From the NCBI RefSeq assembly GCF_033807575.1, contig NC_084716.1:1612001-1676000 (forward strand): a stretch of DNA of 64,000 bases, given 5' to 3'. The notes under the pieces were generated by a model. It did no database searches and was not told where the DNA came from. It saw only the letters and a program-made list of their open reading frames with translations. Shown here piece after piece: positions 1-13,700 of this stretch. Source of the stretch: Cydia pomonella (Eukaryota; Arthropoda; Insecta; Lepidoptera; Tortricidae). The position numbers and the translations under genes are program-made. How positions within the stretch are numbered: the first letter of the stretch is position 1; the number at the start of each line of letters is the position of its first letter.

Positions 1-130
1 GGTAATCACAAAATGGTATTTACATGCGAAAGAGTAAGTATCTCATGGACCCAGAATGGGTATGGCAATTTTATCCTTAAAACTAACTTAAGTGCTAATA
101 CATACATAGGTATTTACATTTAAATTTATC

Positions 131-620
131 AATAAGTATTTGAATAGGAACATAATAACACTGATTAATTTACATGTCATTATCATTTATGAAATCCTCA
201 ACGGTATAATAGTTTTTATGGATAAGAAATGTCTTCAACATTTTTGCGTAAGTTTTGTCGTTCTCCTCTGACCTAATGTAATTTGGAAGTTTGTTATAGT
301 ATTTTGCAGCAGCATATTGAGGGCTATTTCGGAATAATTCTAACCTTGGTGCAGGTAGGTGCAGTTTATTTATTAATCTTTCATTTTGCTGCTTTTGAAA
401 TAGGTGCATATTTTTCCTTACAAACATGGTCAGTTCGTAAATGTAAATGCATGGTAACGTGAGTATACCATGCTTTGAGAAATAAGGCTCGCAACTTTCT
501 CTGTTATGTTTATTCAGTAATATGCGTATACACCTTTTCTGCATTACAAACAAGTCGTGTGCATCGGTACTATTACCCCACAACACGACACCATATCGCA
601 GCCAAGAATGTGCATAATAA
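131..620 (-). mobile_element. Non-LTR retrotransposon fragment (C-terminal end of reverse transcriptase ORF)
   Basis: A minus-strand reading frame of about 138 residues runs from 586 to 170. It resembles the C-terminal tail that follows the reverse transcriptase domain in Jockey/CR1-like elements: a segment starting LWGNSTDAHDLFVMQKRCIR, then an HGILTLPCIYIYE block. The catalytic palm and endonuclease are absent, so this is a 5'-truncated dead copy. A related tail occurs at 57663-58037. The subfamily is not certain. Confidence 0.7.
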
Positions 621-669
621 TTTTTTTCTTTCGAAGCGATTATCTCCGAATATATTCACTTTATCAAAA

Positions 670-968
670 AATGTTTCTTGAAAACCCTTATTAGTTTTGA
701 AAGACCTTTCCAACGATACCCCACACTCTAGGATTGAAGCGAAAAAAAAATTTCACCCCCACTTTACGTGTAGGGGAGGTACCCTAAAAAAAATTAAATT
801 TTTAGATTTTATTGTACGACTTTGTCGGATTTATTGATTTATATATCCATGCCAAATTTCAGCTTTCTATCACTAACGACCACGGAGCAAAGCCTCGGAC
901 AGACAGACGGACATGGCGAAACTATAAGGGTTCCGTTTTATGCCATTTGGCTACGGAACCCTAAAAAA
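670..968 (+). repeat. Partial copy of an interspersed repeat ending in gggttccg ... cggaaccct
   Basis: The stretch ends with an inverted pair, agggttccgtttt and ctacggaaccct, preceded by a cagacagacggaca tract. The same terminal pair is seen at 18546-18722, 38291-38586 and 61580-61625. It is a common non-autonomous lepidopteran repeat. No gene is visible between 600 and 1030. Confidence 0.6.
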
Positions 969-1031
969 CGAAAATTACTTGTATCAGACCAATTAAGATA
1001 TTAAGTTCGCAGCGAACTTGACTATAAAATA

Positions 1032-1185
1032 AACGTTGTGTTCCTGCCGGTACGTAAGGTTGCCAGAGCTCAACGAGGGTACGGAGAGTAACTCCTCTGG
1101 AGATGCAGGCGTCAATAGGCTACAGAGACTGCTTACCACCGGGCGGATCGTATGCTTTTTTGCCACCGACGTAGTATAAAAAAAA
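1032..1185 (+). repeat. Short interspersed element with 'tatgctt..tgccaccgacgtagtat' 3' end (partial)
   Basis: It matches, with divergence, the 3' half of the longer repeats at 34258-34620 and 39058-39392 (reverse) and 53545-53870 (forward). It ends in an A-rich tail after gtagtat. The shared core is the goccgtatgctt-type block followed by tgccacc. It lies in the last Pcf11 intron visible here. Confidence 0.6.
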
Positions 1186-1349
1186 AAGAATCTTAACTTT
1201 TCGCGTAGGTACCTATTTAATTTTGCGATCGAAGTTTCTTAAATAGGTAACAATAGCTCAGTTCAGTCAAAGGGAGGAAATTGATTCTTTCAGGCATTCT
1301 CGGCTACGTTCGGCTCAGTACGGCACTCCTGTTTTATTTTATTTGTTTT

Positions 1350-1710
1350 GCCTGTAATACTAGTCCAGGTAGTAACAAACAGTGAGTTAGATATATTACC
1401 TCTCTCCTCCAGGTCTTCAAGCTCCTCATATTGCACCCAGTCCGCCAATTCGTAACGCCAGTGCCGGGAATGTGCTCTCCCTGCCGAGTCCCGTTCTCTC
1501 CTGTTCTGCCTGAAGTGCTAGTCCAGGTAGTAACAAACAATGTGTTAGATATATTACCTCTCTCCTCCAGGTTTTCGACCTCCTCATATTGCACTCAGTC
1601 CGTCAAATCATCATGCCAGTGGCAGGAATGTGGTCTCCGAGCCGAATCCCATTCTCTCCTGTTCCGTCTGAAATGCTAGTCTAGGTAGTACCGGACAGTA
1701 TAGACAGTAC
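1350..1710 (-). repeat. Two extra tandem copies of the Pcf11 exon 11 3' end with its splice donor
   Basis: Downstream of the true exon 11 donor (GT at 1710-1709) there are two further copies of the exon's last ~105 bases, each followed by a donor and ~45 bases of intron. Donor-adjacent positions are 1708, 1555 and 1397, so the unit is 153-158 bp. The copies keep the AGAGAG/GTAATATATC donor context. The middle copy has an in-frame TGA in place of the Trp codon of the DWVQYEE segment, so it is not coding. The copies differ at many positions, which argues against an assembly artefact. See the matching arrays in ATRIP and GLYR1. Confidence 0.85.
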
Positions 1711-4700
1711 CTCTTTCCTCTAGGTCTTCAAGTTCTTCGTACTGCACCCAGTCCGCCAAATCATAATGCCAGTGCCTTGAATGTGCTCTCCGAGCCGAGT
1801 CCCGTTCTCTCCTGTTCTGCCTGAAGTGCCAGTCGAGATGCTGCGAGTAGCGGACGGTGTGCTCGGGAGGGAAGCGAGCGCCGCAGCCGCTGCATTGCAT
1901 GCCGCCGTATAGTTTCGCTACGAGGGCTGGTTGCTTCCTATACGACAAAAAAAGATTTTAACCATTGGATGCATGACGTTCTCTTGAAATTAAGATTTTG
2001 TTATGACAATATAAATTCTTAATTGAAAGTGAATTTGGTTGTCATTCTGGTTGGTTTAGTATGAGAGTCGTGTAAAGATTCTCGGCAGACTAATCTGCCG
2101 AAAAGTGGGAATATGAAAAAGAGGCCGCAGATGCGAACTCTTTAATTATTATTGCGATTGAATTAAAAAAGTGGCTTTCAATATGAATAAGGATATACGT
2201 TATTTAAGATCATTTGGTAAAATACGCACAATTTTGGTGGCCATCTTACGGTCGTAAAGATGTTAATTTTAAATTGCATGACCGATTGAAAATGTTACTT
2301 CCGTAGCAATCGTAATAATTTTCTACAACAGCATGGCCACCAATTCAGCACGGCACGCAATGGAATCAGAGAACTACCATACAGTGTAAGCGTAATAAAA
2401 TATAGACATGTATTAAAATAAAACTCACTGTCTCAGCGTCTCCGGTCTGCTCAAGTCCACCCGATGAATCACATTCCTATCTTCCCTAGGCTTAATTTTC
2501 TCTTCAATCCTCGGCTCTTCCCGTTCCTTCGTCTCCTCTTTAACTTCCTGTGTCTTGATAATACCCGTAGCCACTAGTTTAGCGAATAGATCTTCAATAT
2601 TCCCAAGGACAGGGAAGGCGGGTTTCTGCTCGGTGGGTGCGGGTGTTTCCAGGCCGGGGATGTTGTTGGGGCGGTGCGGCGGGAAGAGAGGCTCGGCGGA
2701 GCTGTAGTCGGAGGCCGAGGCCGGCGCCATGCTGGACGGCATGAGGCTGGCTAGCATGTCGAGGCCACCTAGGAAAAATCCACGATTAGTAGGAGTTTCT
2801 GACAAAAAATATGGACTATTAAATGAATTTTATTATACTTCACGTAAGTTTCAATACGCATTTTGATAAATTAACGGTCAAATCCGCCTTGGCTAAATAT
2901 ATGTCTTAATAGGAAGCGTGCATGAACTGTGAAACTCAATATCTATGTTGGAGCTAATTATGAAGTTTTCAATTTAAGCCACAAGATGGTAGACTCTGCA
3001 ACGCTCAAGGGAGTGTGTAAATTGTAGGGGTATCATCTGCTTAATGGCGTTAAGTGTCCATTTAAAGGTTAAGTTCTCGTATCGTGGCTATTTCACAAAA
3101 ACCAAACAATCCTGTAAATATTTAATAATATCACAAAGGATGGAGACAAATGGAATGGAGATCTAAATAAAGATGACTCACCTTGGTTAGACATTTCATT
3201 CTCCGGACTCGGCGTCTTATTGGGCCTCGGTGGTTCCGGATCCGTCTCCATCTTCTCAACCCTGGTCGGCACAACTGCTTCACTGGGCGCCACCTCCACC
3301 CCCTGCATACCAGGAGGAGGATTATGCCCCGGCCTTACATGTCGAGGCAATACTGAGAATCTGATGAAATGCTTCTCGTTCCCTATGAATATAGGCCTCG
3401 GTAGCCCTCCGAATTCTACTTGGAAAGGCTGCTCATTGATCAGAACTGTTCTGAAAGCGTCGACGAAGCGTATAGTGAAGAATTGGTTGTTAATACTGAA
3501 CGTTTGCACTTTAGCGTCCAAGAATATGGGGCACATCTGCGTAGCGTCTACTATTAGGTTAATTTTTCCACCTACAAGGTCAGTGCGCTTCAATTTTCCT
3601 ATATCTACTTGAGGTAGTGGGCCTTCGAGATGGATTAATCTAGGTTTTCCATCGATTATGACTCCAAGAGGCGCGCCTCCAAAGAAACACTCATGCCATC
3701 TTCCATTTATGAATAGCTCCCGTGTCGGAGCTCCAAATCTGATGTCAAACACTTGATCATCGATCTCAACCTGCTTGTAATCTTCATTAAAGTTTAGGAC
3801 TATAGAATCCTTGTTATCGAACGTGACCCGCCTGCTGCCAGGAAGGAACTTGATTTCTCGCGGATCGTCCCAATCCATCATGATAATAGCAGTCTCTCCA
3901 TAGAACCTGATCTCTCTGGGGATTCCATCGATTTGAATAGTCTTTACTGGGTCTTGGTCGACGTATTCCAAAGCTTGAATGTTGGTCGGTGGGATGATGA
4001 CGCCCGGAGCACCGAGGGGTGGTGGAGTGCCAGCACGCTCATAAGGTTCTAATGGACATTCGCCCTGGAAGTTGCCCATTTGAGGCGTTGGAAGTTGCAT
4101 CTGAGGAGCAGGGAAAGGCAGGCGAGGCTCGAATGGAGCTCGCGGCGCCCGCTTATCGAACTTTCCTCTGAAAAACGGTGGGACTACGCCTCGAGGTCTT
4201 CTTGCGAACTCATCTCCTCTTGGTCTGAAAGGCCCGCGCCAGACGGGCTGAGGTCCAGGGCCCGCGAACATGGGCATCATGGGCGGCCGGGGGAGCAGAC
4301 CCTTCGATGGTACTTCCATCATTCTCATATCAGAATCTTGCATGAAACTCATTTCCGGCGGTCCATCTGGTTCAGCGAATGGACCCGGTATTACTCTCTC
4401 ATCTATATCCCCGAAGTTATTTCCTTTCGGAGACGATTTTGGACTTGCCACCTTATTGTTTTCTACATGGGCGTGTAGTTTTCTCTTAGATATCTCTAGG
4501 GATTCTCTCTGCTTCGCTTCTTTAAGCTTCAGCTTCTCATTTAGCTGTAGAACTTGGAACATGAGGGTATTATACTGATTCTTGTCTAGTTTGCCATCGC
4601 TGAACTGTTCCTTGGCTTGGTTCATGATGATGGAAATGGTTTTCTTGTGGTCTTCACAGTCAAACTCCTCGGGGTTCTCGAGCCGTAAGTCTACGTCTTC

Positions 4701-7700
4701 TGAGCTGATGGTTCGCCGCCTTTCTTTTTCCACACCTAGAATTAAGAAACCAAATAAATATAGCAAAATGTGGTTTTAACCAGTGGCGGATCCAGAATTT
4801 TGGTTTGAGAAGGGCTTGAACCCTATGAGGGTAAGTTTACGTAAGGACCCTACATTTTATCATGTACTCAGGTGCTTTTTTGGCTTGAACCGCTTAGCAC
4901 CGTCAGCCCCCCTAAATCCGCTACTGGGTGAAACTATCACAGCGCCAACATTACGCAATAGGAATGGACTAGTGTGCCGAGAAATGTAAAAAAAAATGTA
5001 GACAGCTACTTGTAGTATCTAAGCACTTACTTGGAGATTTGCTGAACAGGAACGGTCTTCCCAGCCTATCTTTTCCTTTAGTCGCTTCGGCCAACTTCGC
5101 CCTGACTAGATCCAGCTTAGAAGGAGTTTTCTTCGTCTCCTCTCTCTCCTTAACCTCGTTCCAGTCTTTCTTAGGAGACACGTGTGGGGAGTCTTGGGTG
5201 AATACCCCGCTGTCCGCTTTGGGGGAAGCGGCGGTTTCCTCCACTTGGGGCAGTTGGCGGAGGTCCACGTCTTCGTTGCCGAATAGTCTTAAAGAAAGAA
5301 GATCAGGGGTGTTATTCTAAGTTATCAATTACATGTTTAAGTTGTATTGTACGTATCTAAAAGCATCCCGTACCTATTGTAACTAACATAAGCAAAAAAT
5401 AGTGCTATTTTTTTTTAATATTACTTGAATATCTTTTAATACTTTTTGAGCTGCTGGACGGCTCTGAAATAACTGATAGCTACTTTTATTTTGGCCCCGC
5501 CCTATAAGCTTATAGTGGAGACAATGCACTGAGAATAAAATAGCCATACGTCAAGCGCTATCAGTAGGTACAGTGGGTCTGTGAAATATCACTCTAAAGA
5601 AGGACACTACACAAGCATTCCTGTAACACGGGAAAATGAAAAATCTTTTCGCGCACGCGAGACCCTAACTCGCTTCATTTAGAATCATTTATTTATATAC
5701 TTTATATACTTCTGCGGGGCAGCCCGACTGCTCACTTTTCTCCCCACAAAACAAACAAAGCTTAGACTCTGATTCAGAAAGGAGTAAGCTCTTATAGTGA
5801 CAAAGAGGAAAATCTGCAATAAGAGTAAGCTATTCGCTACAAGACTTCCAAGTACAAATGAATGTATACCTGTCAAACTTATCAATCTTGTTCTTCTTCG
5901 GTTTGCCCTCCAGCAGCTCCGTGGACGACCGCTTCTGGGCCACAGGCGCTGCCTTCTCGGCCTGGACTGTCGGTAACACTCGCAGATCCACGTCTTTGCT
6001 CTCCGGCGCCTCATCTGCAAAGTGGACTGTATTGTTACGCAATTTTAAGGTCGAGTTTTGAATGCCATTATGTTGCCTGCTTACCGGTGCCGCGGTGGTT
6101 TGCTCCCGGCAGTTGTCACATAACTTTGTGTTTACGCATTCATTTTTGTGGCCCGTTTAAGTTTTTTTTTTTAATATAATGTATAGGCAGTTTCTAAAGG
6201 TATTTCGACTGACATAACAGAGATTTAGGGCCAGTTGCACCAACTGCACTGGACAGACTAATCTACATCACTCAACAGAGAACTATTTAAATTGCCATAC
6301 AATAAAATTTTGCAAACGCTGAGTGACAGACGTGGTGCAACCGACCCTAAGTATTCCATCCCTGGATTGTTTCCAGGTAATAAAAATGTTATTGCTAAAT
6401 AATTTACAATAACTATCTGATTACATAAGTTCTGCAAATTTCAAGGTATTTAAGATTTAGATAAGACACTTTTATTTACTATGATATTCTATTAGACTAA
6501 TTAATGAATAAAAGGTATGGATAAAACTACAAGTACCTATAAGTATTGTTTCCTACTTTTGAAAAGAATGTTAGAACACAACTAGAAATTACTATAAAAC
6601 TAAATTAAACAGAAATTATTTAGAACTCGGATCTGGTCGTTAATTTAAGGTGGAAATTGATTGCCATAAGAGTAGTTTCTCACTTTAGTGTTAACAGAAA
6701 AACCATTATTGTGACAATCATTTATCAAGCGTACCTAATCTAATTTCGTTCGTCGTAAGTATATCGTTATCTGAGAAAATTTACTTTATCACACCTGAGA
6801 TAAGGTCTCTTTTCCCAGAAACGTTTTTTACCATGGAATTTCCTATAAGTGACAGTCCTATCAAAAGGGACCTTATGGCGTCGGCGCTTAAGGTATTTCG
6901 TAAGTCTAAACCCTGACTTTAGAGTCCGCAGCTCGGCCAAATTTCACCTTCCCATACAAACGGAGTATAATTCTTATTTTAAAACAACGGGTCGGATTGC
7001 AATGAAATTTGCACATACAATGACACTTATACCTTAGTATATGTCTTTAATAAGTTTATATAGCTCCAGCTTATAAAACAAACGAAATAGAGCAGAAACT
7101 CTTGTATGAAAAACTTAATTTCGCTGTATTTTTGAACTATGGTATTTGAAGCTACATAAACTAATTGGATGAATCAACTTTTTAGCGTCACTCGTTGCCT
7201 TGGTTACGATTAGTTGTCCAGGGGACAAAAGTTCATTTAAATACTGATTTTATGGTACTAAAATGTATCAAACTTGCGTTTTTGTGGTCGTTATAACCAA
7301 TGTTCATAATGGGCTCCTTACTAAGCATGTTAATAGAACCGCATACACCGTCTCTTCAAACAAACTGTGCCACTGTTGTCCCTTGGACAACGGGACAGGA
7401 TAACAAAACAAAAAAGTTGATTCACCCAATTACAGGCATAGATATACCTGATCCTATTGTAAGTACAAAGTTTCAGAGCAATCTAGCTAGAGGTGTTAAA
7501 ATGAGACCGTAACTACGTTTGCATGGCAAACAAAAATAAATACATACATTTAATTTTTCTTAAAAAAATTGTTTCGTGTTATTAAAAGTGTAACATTTGT
7601 TCTAGTTACTTGCAACCTCTCAGAAAAATAAAACTAGGCTTAAATAAAAGTACATTGAATGAAACAGAAAACCTGAGCTTTCATGGATGCAGGTACAAAT

Positions 7701-10700
7701 TTTAAGTGTAAAATCATCAAATATCTAACAATGATATTTCCCAAAGCAAACTCTCCATATACGAGCACTTTATTAAAATACACGACTTTTCAAAATAATA
7801 AATATAACATTGCCAACAAAATATTATTAATTTAGCTTAGTGATCCAAACGCAAAGCGTATCTTTGTCCCCGCTAAACGTATCTTCTAAAAATTATCCAT
7901 TTAGTCTGACCAACCTAACTCTGCAGCGATTTTGATAGCACATACTGCAAGTGTAGTTTTAAACGTCATAATTTCATAGAAGTTTGACGTTTAAAATAAT
8001 ACCAGCACGGCCTCTGCTTTCAAAATCACTGCAGAGTTAGCTTGGTCAGACTCTAACATGCAAAATCAACCTTTCGTAGAATGTCTCCACTGCGTTTCCA
8101 CCAGAGATGTGCAAGGATGCGTTGCGATGTGTAGATACCCATTATAATCACTGCACACTGAGCGATGAAAACAAATCAAGTGATTCTATTGGTTCTTAAC
8201 AAACACATCCCTCGCACATCTCTGGTAGAAACGCAGCTTTATTACAGCTCTTCTTCCCCCTCTCCCAGGCCTAGGCCTCCCAGCCTAGGTAGTACAGTTA
8301 TGCTAATTGCGAAAAGTTTCAAAAAACCCGGAAAAGTTTTTTGGATATTTCAGACAAAATCCACAAGAAAAAACCGGTCAAGTGCGAGTTCGATTAACTC
8401 GACCGAGGGTTCCGTACAAACTTAGAAATATCTCATATAAGCACGAAAGACTTGATCAGAAGTATACTAAGCATAATTGTGTACAGCGCCATCTATCGGC
8501 GAATTGGCTGACTAATTTGCGAGACCTGTATGTATATTTGTTTTTCAGGGAAATTCTTCATCATCTGAACCGATTATAATATAAGAATAATTGTTTAATT
8601 ATTTTTTTATGTAAAAGGTGTTTTAGTATAATCTCATATAAATTTCAAGAATAAAAAAACACTTGCAAAGGGGGTTAAATTGCAAATTATAATTGGAAAT
8701 GTTTTTTGATAATTAAAGAAAAAGTTATCAGATAGAGATGTGATGTGAAAATGAGAAGATTCCATGAACATTTCCAAAAGCCATTTCGCAATTTTGGAAA
8801 CACATCTGTCTACGAAGACAAAGATCTTTTCGAAATAAGATTAGTTAATACTAAACGGACATCTAGCGGAATTGACTTGGTTTTGCAAAGGGAGAAAGGG
8901 CCATTTTGCGGGTGGATTACTTATTGTGCGCCCTAGCCGAAATTTGCGCAGTTTTAACTTTAGAGAGGATTTTGAACATAAGCCTCTGAACCTTATTTGC
9001 CTTCAAATAAGGTTCACAGTGCCAATTGTTGGGATACAGGCAATTAGCTTCACTGCATTTTTTTTTTTAAAGTTGACAATCGAATATATTTCCCGTGAGA
9101 TTCAAATGTGTCTAATAAACCTGATAGCTATTGTACCCCAGAAACTCACGAATTACAAGAGTAAATGTGGCGGTGAAAACGCTCCATACACAAAGCGAGC
9201 GTGATGTGACGTCATCTCACTCAGGTCTGCGCCGAAATGTTTACATAAGAAACACAGTTGTGATACATTTTTTTCTCCTGATAACAAAAAGAATCCGTTA
9301 AAAGTGTAATCTGTTAAAAAGGCAATAAAAAAAAAGTAGAAATATTGCATTTTTAAACGAGTTTCTTTATATAAAATTGCGGAATTCACGTTTCTAGATT
9401 ACTTTAGTGTTGTTGAACGTGATTATTGAAAAATAATCATTATTATTATTCAGAGCCCACTGTGTCCCACTGCTTGGAAAAGGCCTCATCCCTCTTTTTT
9501 CCATTCGTCTCTGTTTAGTGCTATATCTGGCCGGCCTCTCAAAAAGGAGTCCAAGTTATCACGCCATCGCCAACCAGGTCTACCGGCTCTTCGGTTAGAC
9601 TCATAGGGAGCCCCACTCAGTGGTTATCTTGGCTTGGCCTACAAGTCGTCCGGCATTCGGCAGACATGACCCGCCCAGTCCCATTTTAACTTGACCGCTT
9701 TCCGAGCTACGTCTATTATTTGAGTCTTAGAGCGCAGCGCAGTGTTTCGGACTCGATCCCTTAATGACACCTAATATGCTGCGCTCCATCTCTGGTAAAC
9801 CCCGAGTTTAGACTTCTGAGCTTCCGTCAAAGACCAGGTCTGAGCACCGTAGTTAAGAACTGGAAGTACGCACATATCCATGAGCCTACGCTTCAGGGAC
9901 AGAGGTAGGTCTCCGTTCATCGGGTTTCAAAATAATTGCAAAATATTTTTTATGCACGAAGTCAATTGGCAAGTTTACCCTGCATTTCGAGAAAAATCGA
10001 TCTAGCCAGGAAACATGCGCATAACTGGGCAAATAATTTACCTATTCGTTACCTACACCGCTACATAAATGTCAACAAAAAAATATCTTACGTATAGGTA
10101 CAAATCAAAATGTAGATTTAGTAGCAAAGAGAGAGTAATTAAATTTGTAATCGTCTACTCATCATCATCTCCTAGCCGTTTTCGACCACAGCGACTGCGT
10201 TCTACCGCTGAGAGCGTCGCTGGTGCGCTCTCAGGTGACTGATATAGCCAATTTTTGCAGCAAATGTACGACCACACTCGTTGCAAGTCAGCACCCCTCC
10301 GACATAATTGTAAAGTATAGCCCGCAGGTGGTCTGGCCTTCAGCTCGTCGCGCTTAGCGTCGAGTTCTGTGAGCCGCCTGGCTTCAAACTGACGCACCTG
10401 AGTCTGCACAATATGCCTCCAACGTAGACGGTCACTGGCTAGACTCTCCCACTTCGTTGGCTCTATATAAGCTCTCTTCATATGCCGTTTCAACACATCT
10501 TTGAACCGCAAGAATTGGCCGCCTTGTTTGCGCTTTCCATCTTGCAGTTCGCAGTAGAAGATGCGTTTCGCGACTCGGTCTTGGGACATGCGGGAGACAT
10601 GACCGCACCATCGCAGCTGTCGTCTCATTAGGTAGGCCTCTATTCCAGCGACATCGGCACGCCTAAGGATCTCCGTGTTTCTAACACGGTCAGACCAATG

Positions 10701-13700
10701 GACGCCCATAATTTCGCGAAGGCATCTCAGATGGAAGCTGTCTAATGAGCGTCTACTATCGTCTACTATTCCAACACTCGATATGAGCTACACGGAAATG
10801 CTACAAAAACTACTGAAAGAAAAAGACGAACAAAAACAGGTTGCTGTTCCTGTTCGATAATGCCGCTTTAAACTTTTCGCATTTTTACTTTCCAGAAGCG
10901 TATCGTAAATAATCAGGTTTATATTTTTACCCGAAAGCATGACGCTAAGGAGGGTAAAGTATTTAATCCTAATATACAACTAAACGACCATATATTATTG
11001 TGATAGTAAATGTTTTCATATGGGACATTTTAAGAAAACGCGCCTATAGTTTGTTTTTCGAGAAAGCAGACATCACCGCTAACTAGCCGTCATGTGAAAG
11101 TATGCTTTCCAAAAAAGTCGAGCACGCAAGTATTCTGCTTTTTAATACTTAGTGGACCAAAGGCGAAAACGATGTTCAAAATTGCTATGAAAAAAAAAGG
11201 AAATTATGAAAAATCCGTGATTTCTTCAATGACGCCACTTGCTTCGTCGATACTTCCATCATATACTTACCACACTTTGCGTATCCCAGCCCATGAGATT
11301 CAATTGCTTAGCTCTTTATTCATAACATAATACTTAATTTAAATAGTTCAAATCGGACCCGGAGGTTATTGCTTGCATAGCTTTCTTGTATAACTCAAAA
11401 TATTTGTGACTTTTTCGTAAAATTAATTAGACAGTGAAGTATAAGAAAATATAAGATGAACTTATCTTTGGTATGTGTGCGTGAAGATAATAATTGCTTG
11501 CATAGCTTTCTTGTATAATTCAAAATATTTGTGACTTTTTTTTCGTAAAATTTATTAGACAGTGAAGTATAAGAAAATATTATTGGATGAACTTATCTTT
11601 GGTATACGTGCGTGAAGATAATAATATTTACATTCAGATAGATGCAGTAAACTGTTTATTCAATTAAATGCTTTGTCATTCATGCACTTAATCTCACTTC
11701 AAGTCAAATAAGTTTGGAAGTACACGTCTTCAATTAATAACAACGCTAGATTCTATGTACCTAAATTTTCAAATTCACTGAAAACAAATATGACTATATA
11801 TCATTAAACTAGTCTAAATTTCAGTAATACCTAAATATTTGTATGCCTTCATCCAAACGCCATGCGCAATTTAGAAGTTTAACTAGTACTAATTCCCAAA
11901 TTTATTATCGATTAATTTTCGCCTCTTTCTTAGGTTCTTCTTGTAATTATGTGACTATGCAGTGTGTTGATATTAAACGCACATGAGTGCATACCCAACA
12001 TAATAGATTAGAGATTTTTTCCCTAACCATTGATAATTATCTTGTTTTGATAAGGTTTAAAACCTGTGAAAGATCTAATAATTCCATGTCCGTTAATGGG
12101 TTAAAATTCAAATGTCATACTAACTAAAACATTAGGTATCTGTGCAATATTGCTAGTTTGAATTCTAATCAAATAAAAATATCATGACGCCCAGTTTGAG
12201 AACCATGAACATTACTACAGTATTACGATGAATTTTTGATGTTTTCTTTCAAGTAAAGAATTTTCCATAAAATTCTCAAGTGTGAGCAATCAAATGCCAA
12301 TAAGGTGCAACGTAGCCTCTACTTATCCAATGGTTTTAGCCCAAAAGCGAAGAGATTGTCCAAGTCAGTCGAATTTCCACGTCACGCTGGTTCGCCCGTC
12401 TTCGAAGTATCGTCCACCTGGTTCGTCACACTCCAAAAGATCTTCACACAAGCGCATTGGTCACTAACTCTCCAATCCCATATTATTTTTTACGTTTACT
12501 TAGAGAGGTTGCAAGAACAGAACGCCCCATTTTGTTAGTTACGATAGCGTAAAATCCATTAGTTTCCCCGTGTCAAATGTGCATTTGAAACCGTAGTCAT
12601 GTGAATTCAAGTGTGAACAGTGCATTATAAAAACATGTCAACGTTACACCTAAAGCTGATTTTTAAAACAAATTATAAACCACTTAAAACTATGATGCTT
12701 AAAGTAAAGGGTACACGATCCGTAAAACACGTAATATGAATACTCCAAGAGTTGAAAAATCTTTTATTTCCACACTTCTCCCGCTTAAAACTAGTATCAC
12801 AGTGTCCACTCGCAATCGGTTAACATGGAATATCTTACTTGTGTCGCGGGGCTCGCTTGGGGCAGGAGCGGGAGCGGGGGCGGAGGCGGCGGCGGCGGCG
12901 GAGGCGGAGGCGGGAGCGGGCGCGGGCGCGGGCGCCGGCTCGGCGCTCGGCGAGCGCGCCCGGTTGCGGTACCGCTCCGGATGATAGTTCTTCAGTTCCT
13001 TGAACGCGACAACTTCTTCCTGCTCCTCGGGTACCGGTTTCTCTTTTTTCTCCTTCTTATGTTTAGCTTTCTTTTCCGGCGAAGAGCTGGCCGAGCTCTC
13101 CTTGCTGCTTCCGCTATTTTCCCGCTTTTTCTTTTTCTCGAGGCGCGCCGCGTTTCGCTCTCGCTTCTCATCTTTACCGTCCCTTTTGATTTTGGGGATC
13201 GGCGGTAGTTTGCTGATCTTTTTCGCGTCGGCGATCTGGAGTTTGTCTATGTCCATTTCTGGGTATTTTTCCTCATTTTTCTCTTCCTCGACGGGTTTGA
13301 CTTCGTTTTTGCGTTCGCGACGAGCTTCACGAGCCGCTCGACGTCTAAGTTCCTCCTCGCGCCGCGCCTCGAGCCTCTGCTGTTTCTCGCGTCTCTCTGA
13401 TCTTTTATCGAGGCGCGGGTCGCGGGGCGCCGCATCGGGACGCACATCTATAGTGATGACGTTCTTGCGTTTAGTGACAGCGCGCTCGAGGGGTTTGATG
13501 TCGAACACGTTTGGTGCTATGGGAGCGGGGGCGGACACCGGCGGCTTGGGCAGTATGAGCGGGGCGGGCGGGGGGGGGGGCGCGGCCGCGGACGGCGCCG
13601 GCGGCTGGCGGCGCGCCAGGCGGGGGTCGCGGCGCGCGGCGGCGAGCGCGGCGCTGACGGGCGCGATGCGCGCGCCGGAGGGCGGCTTGCTGACGGGCTG

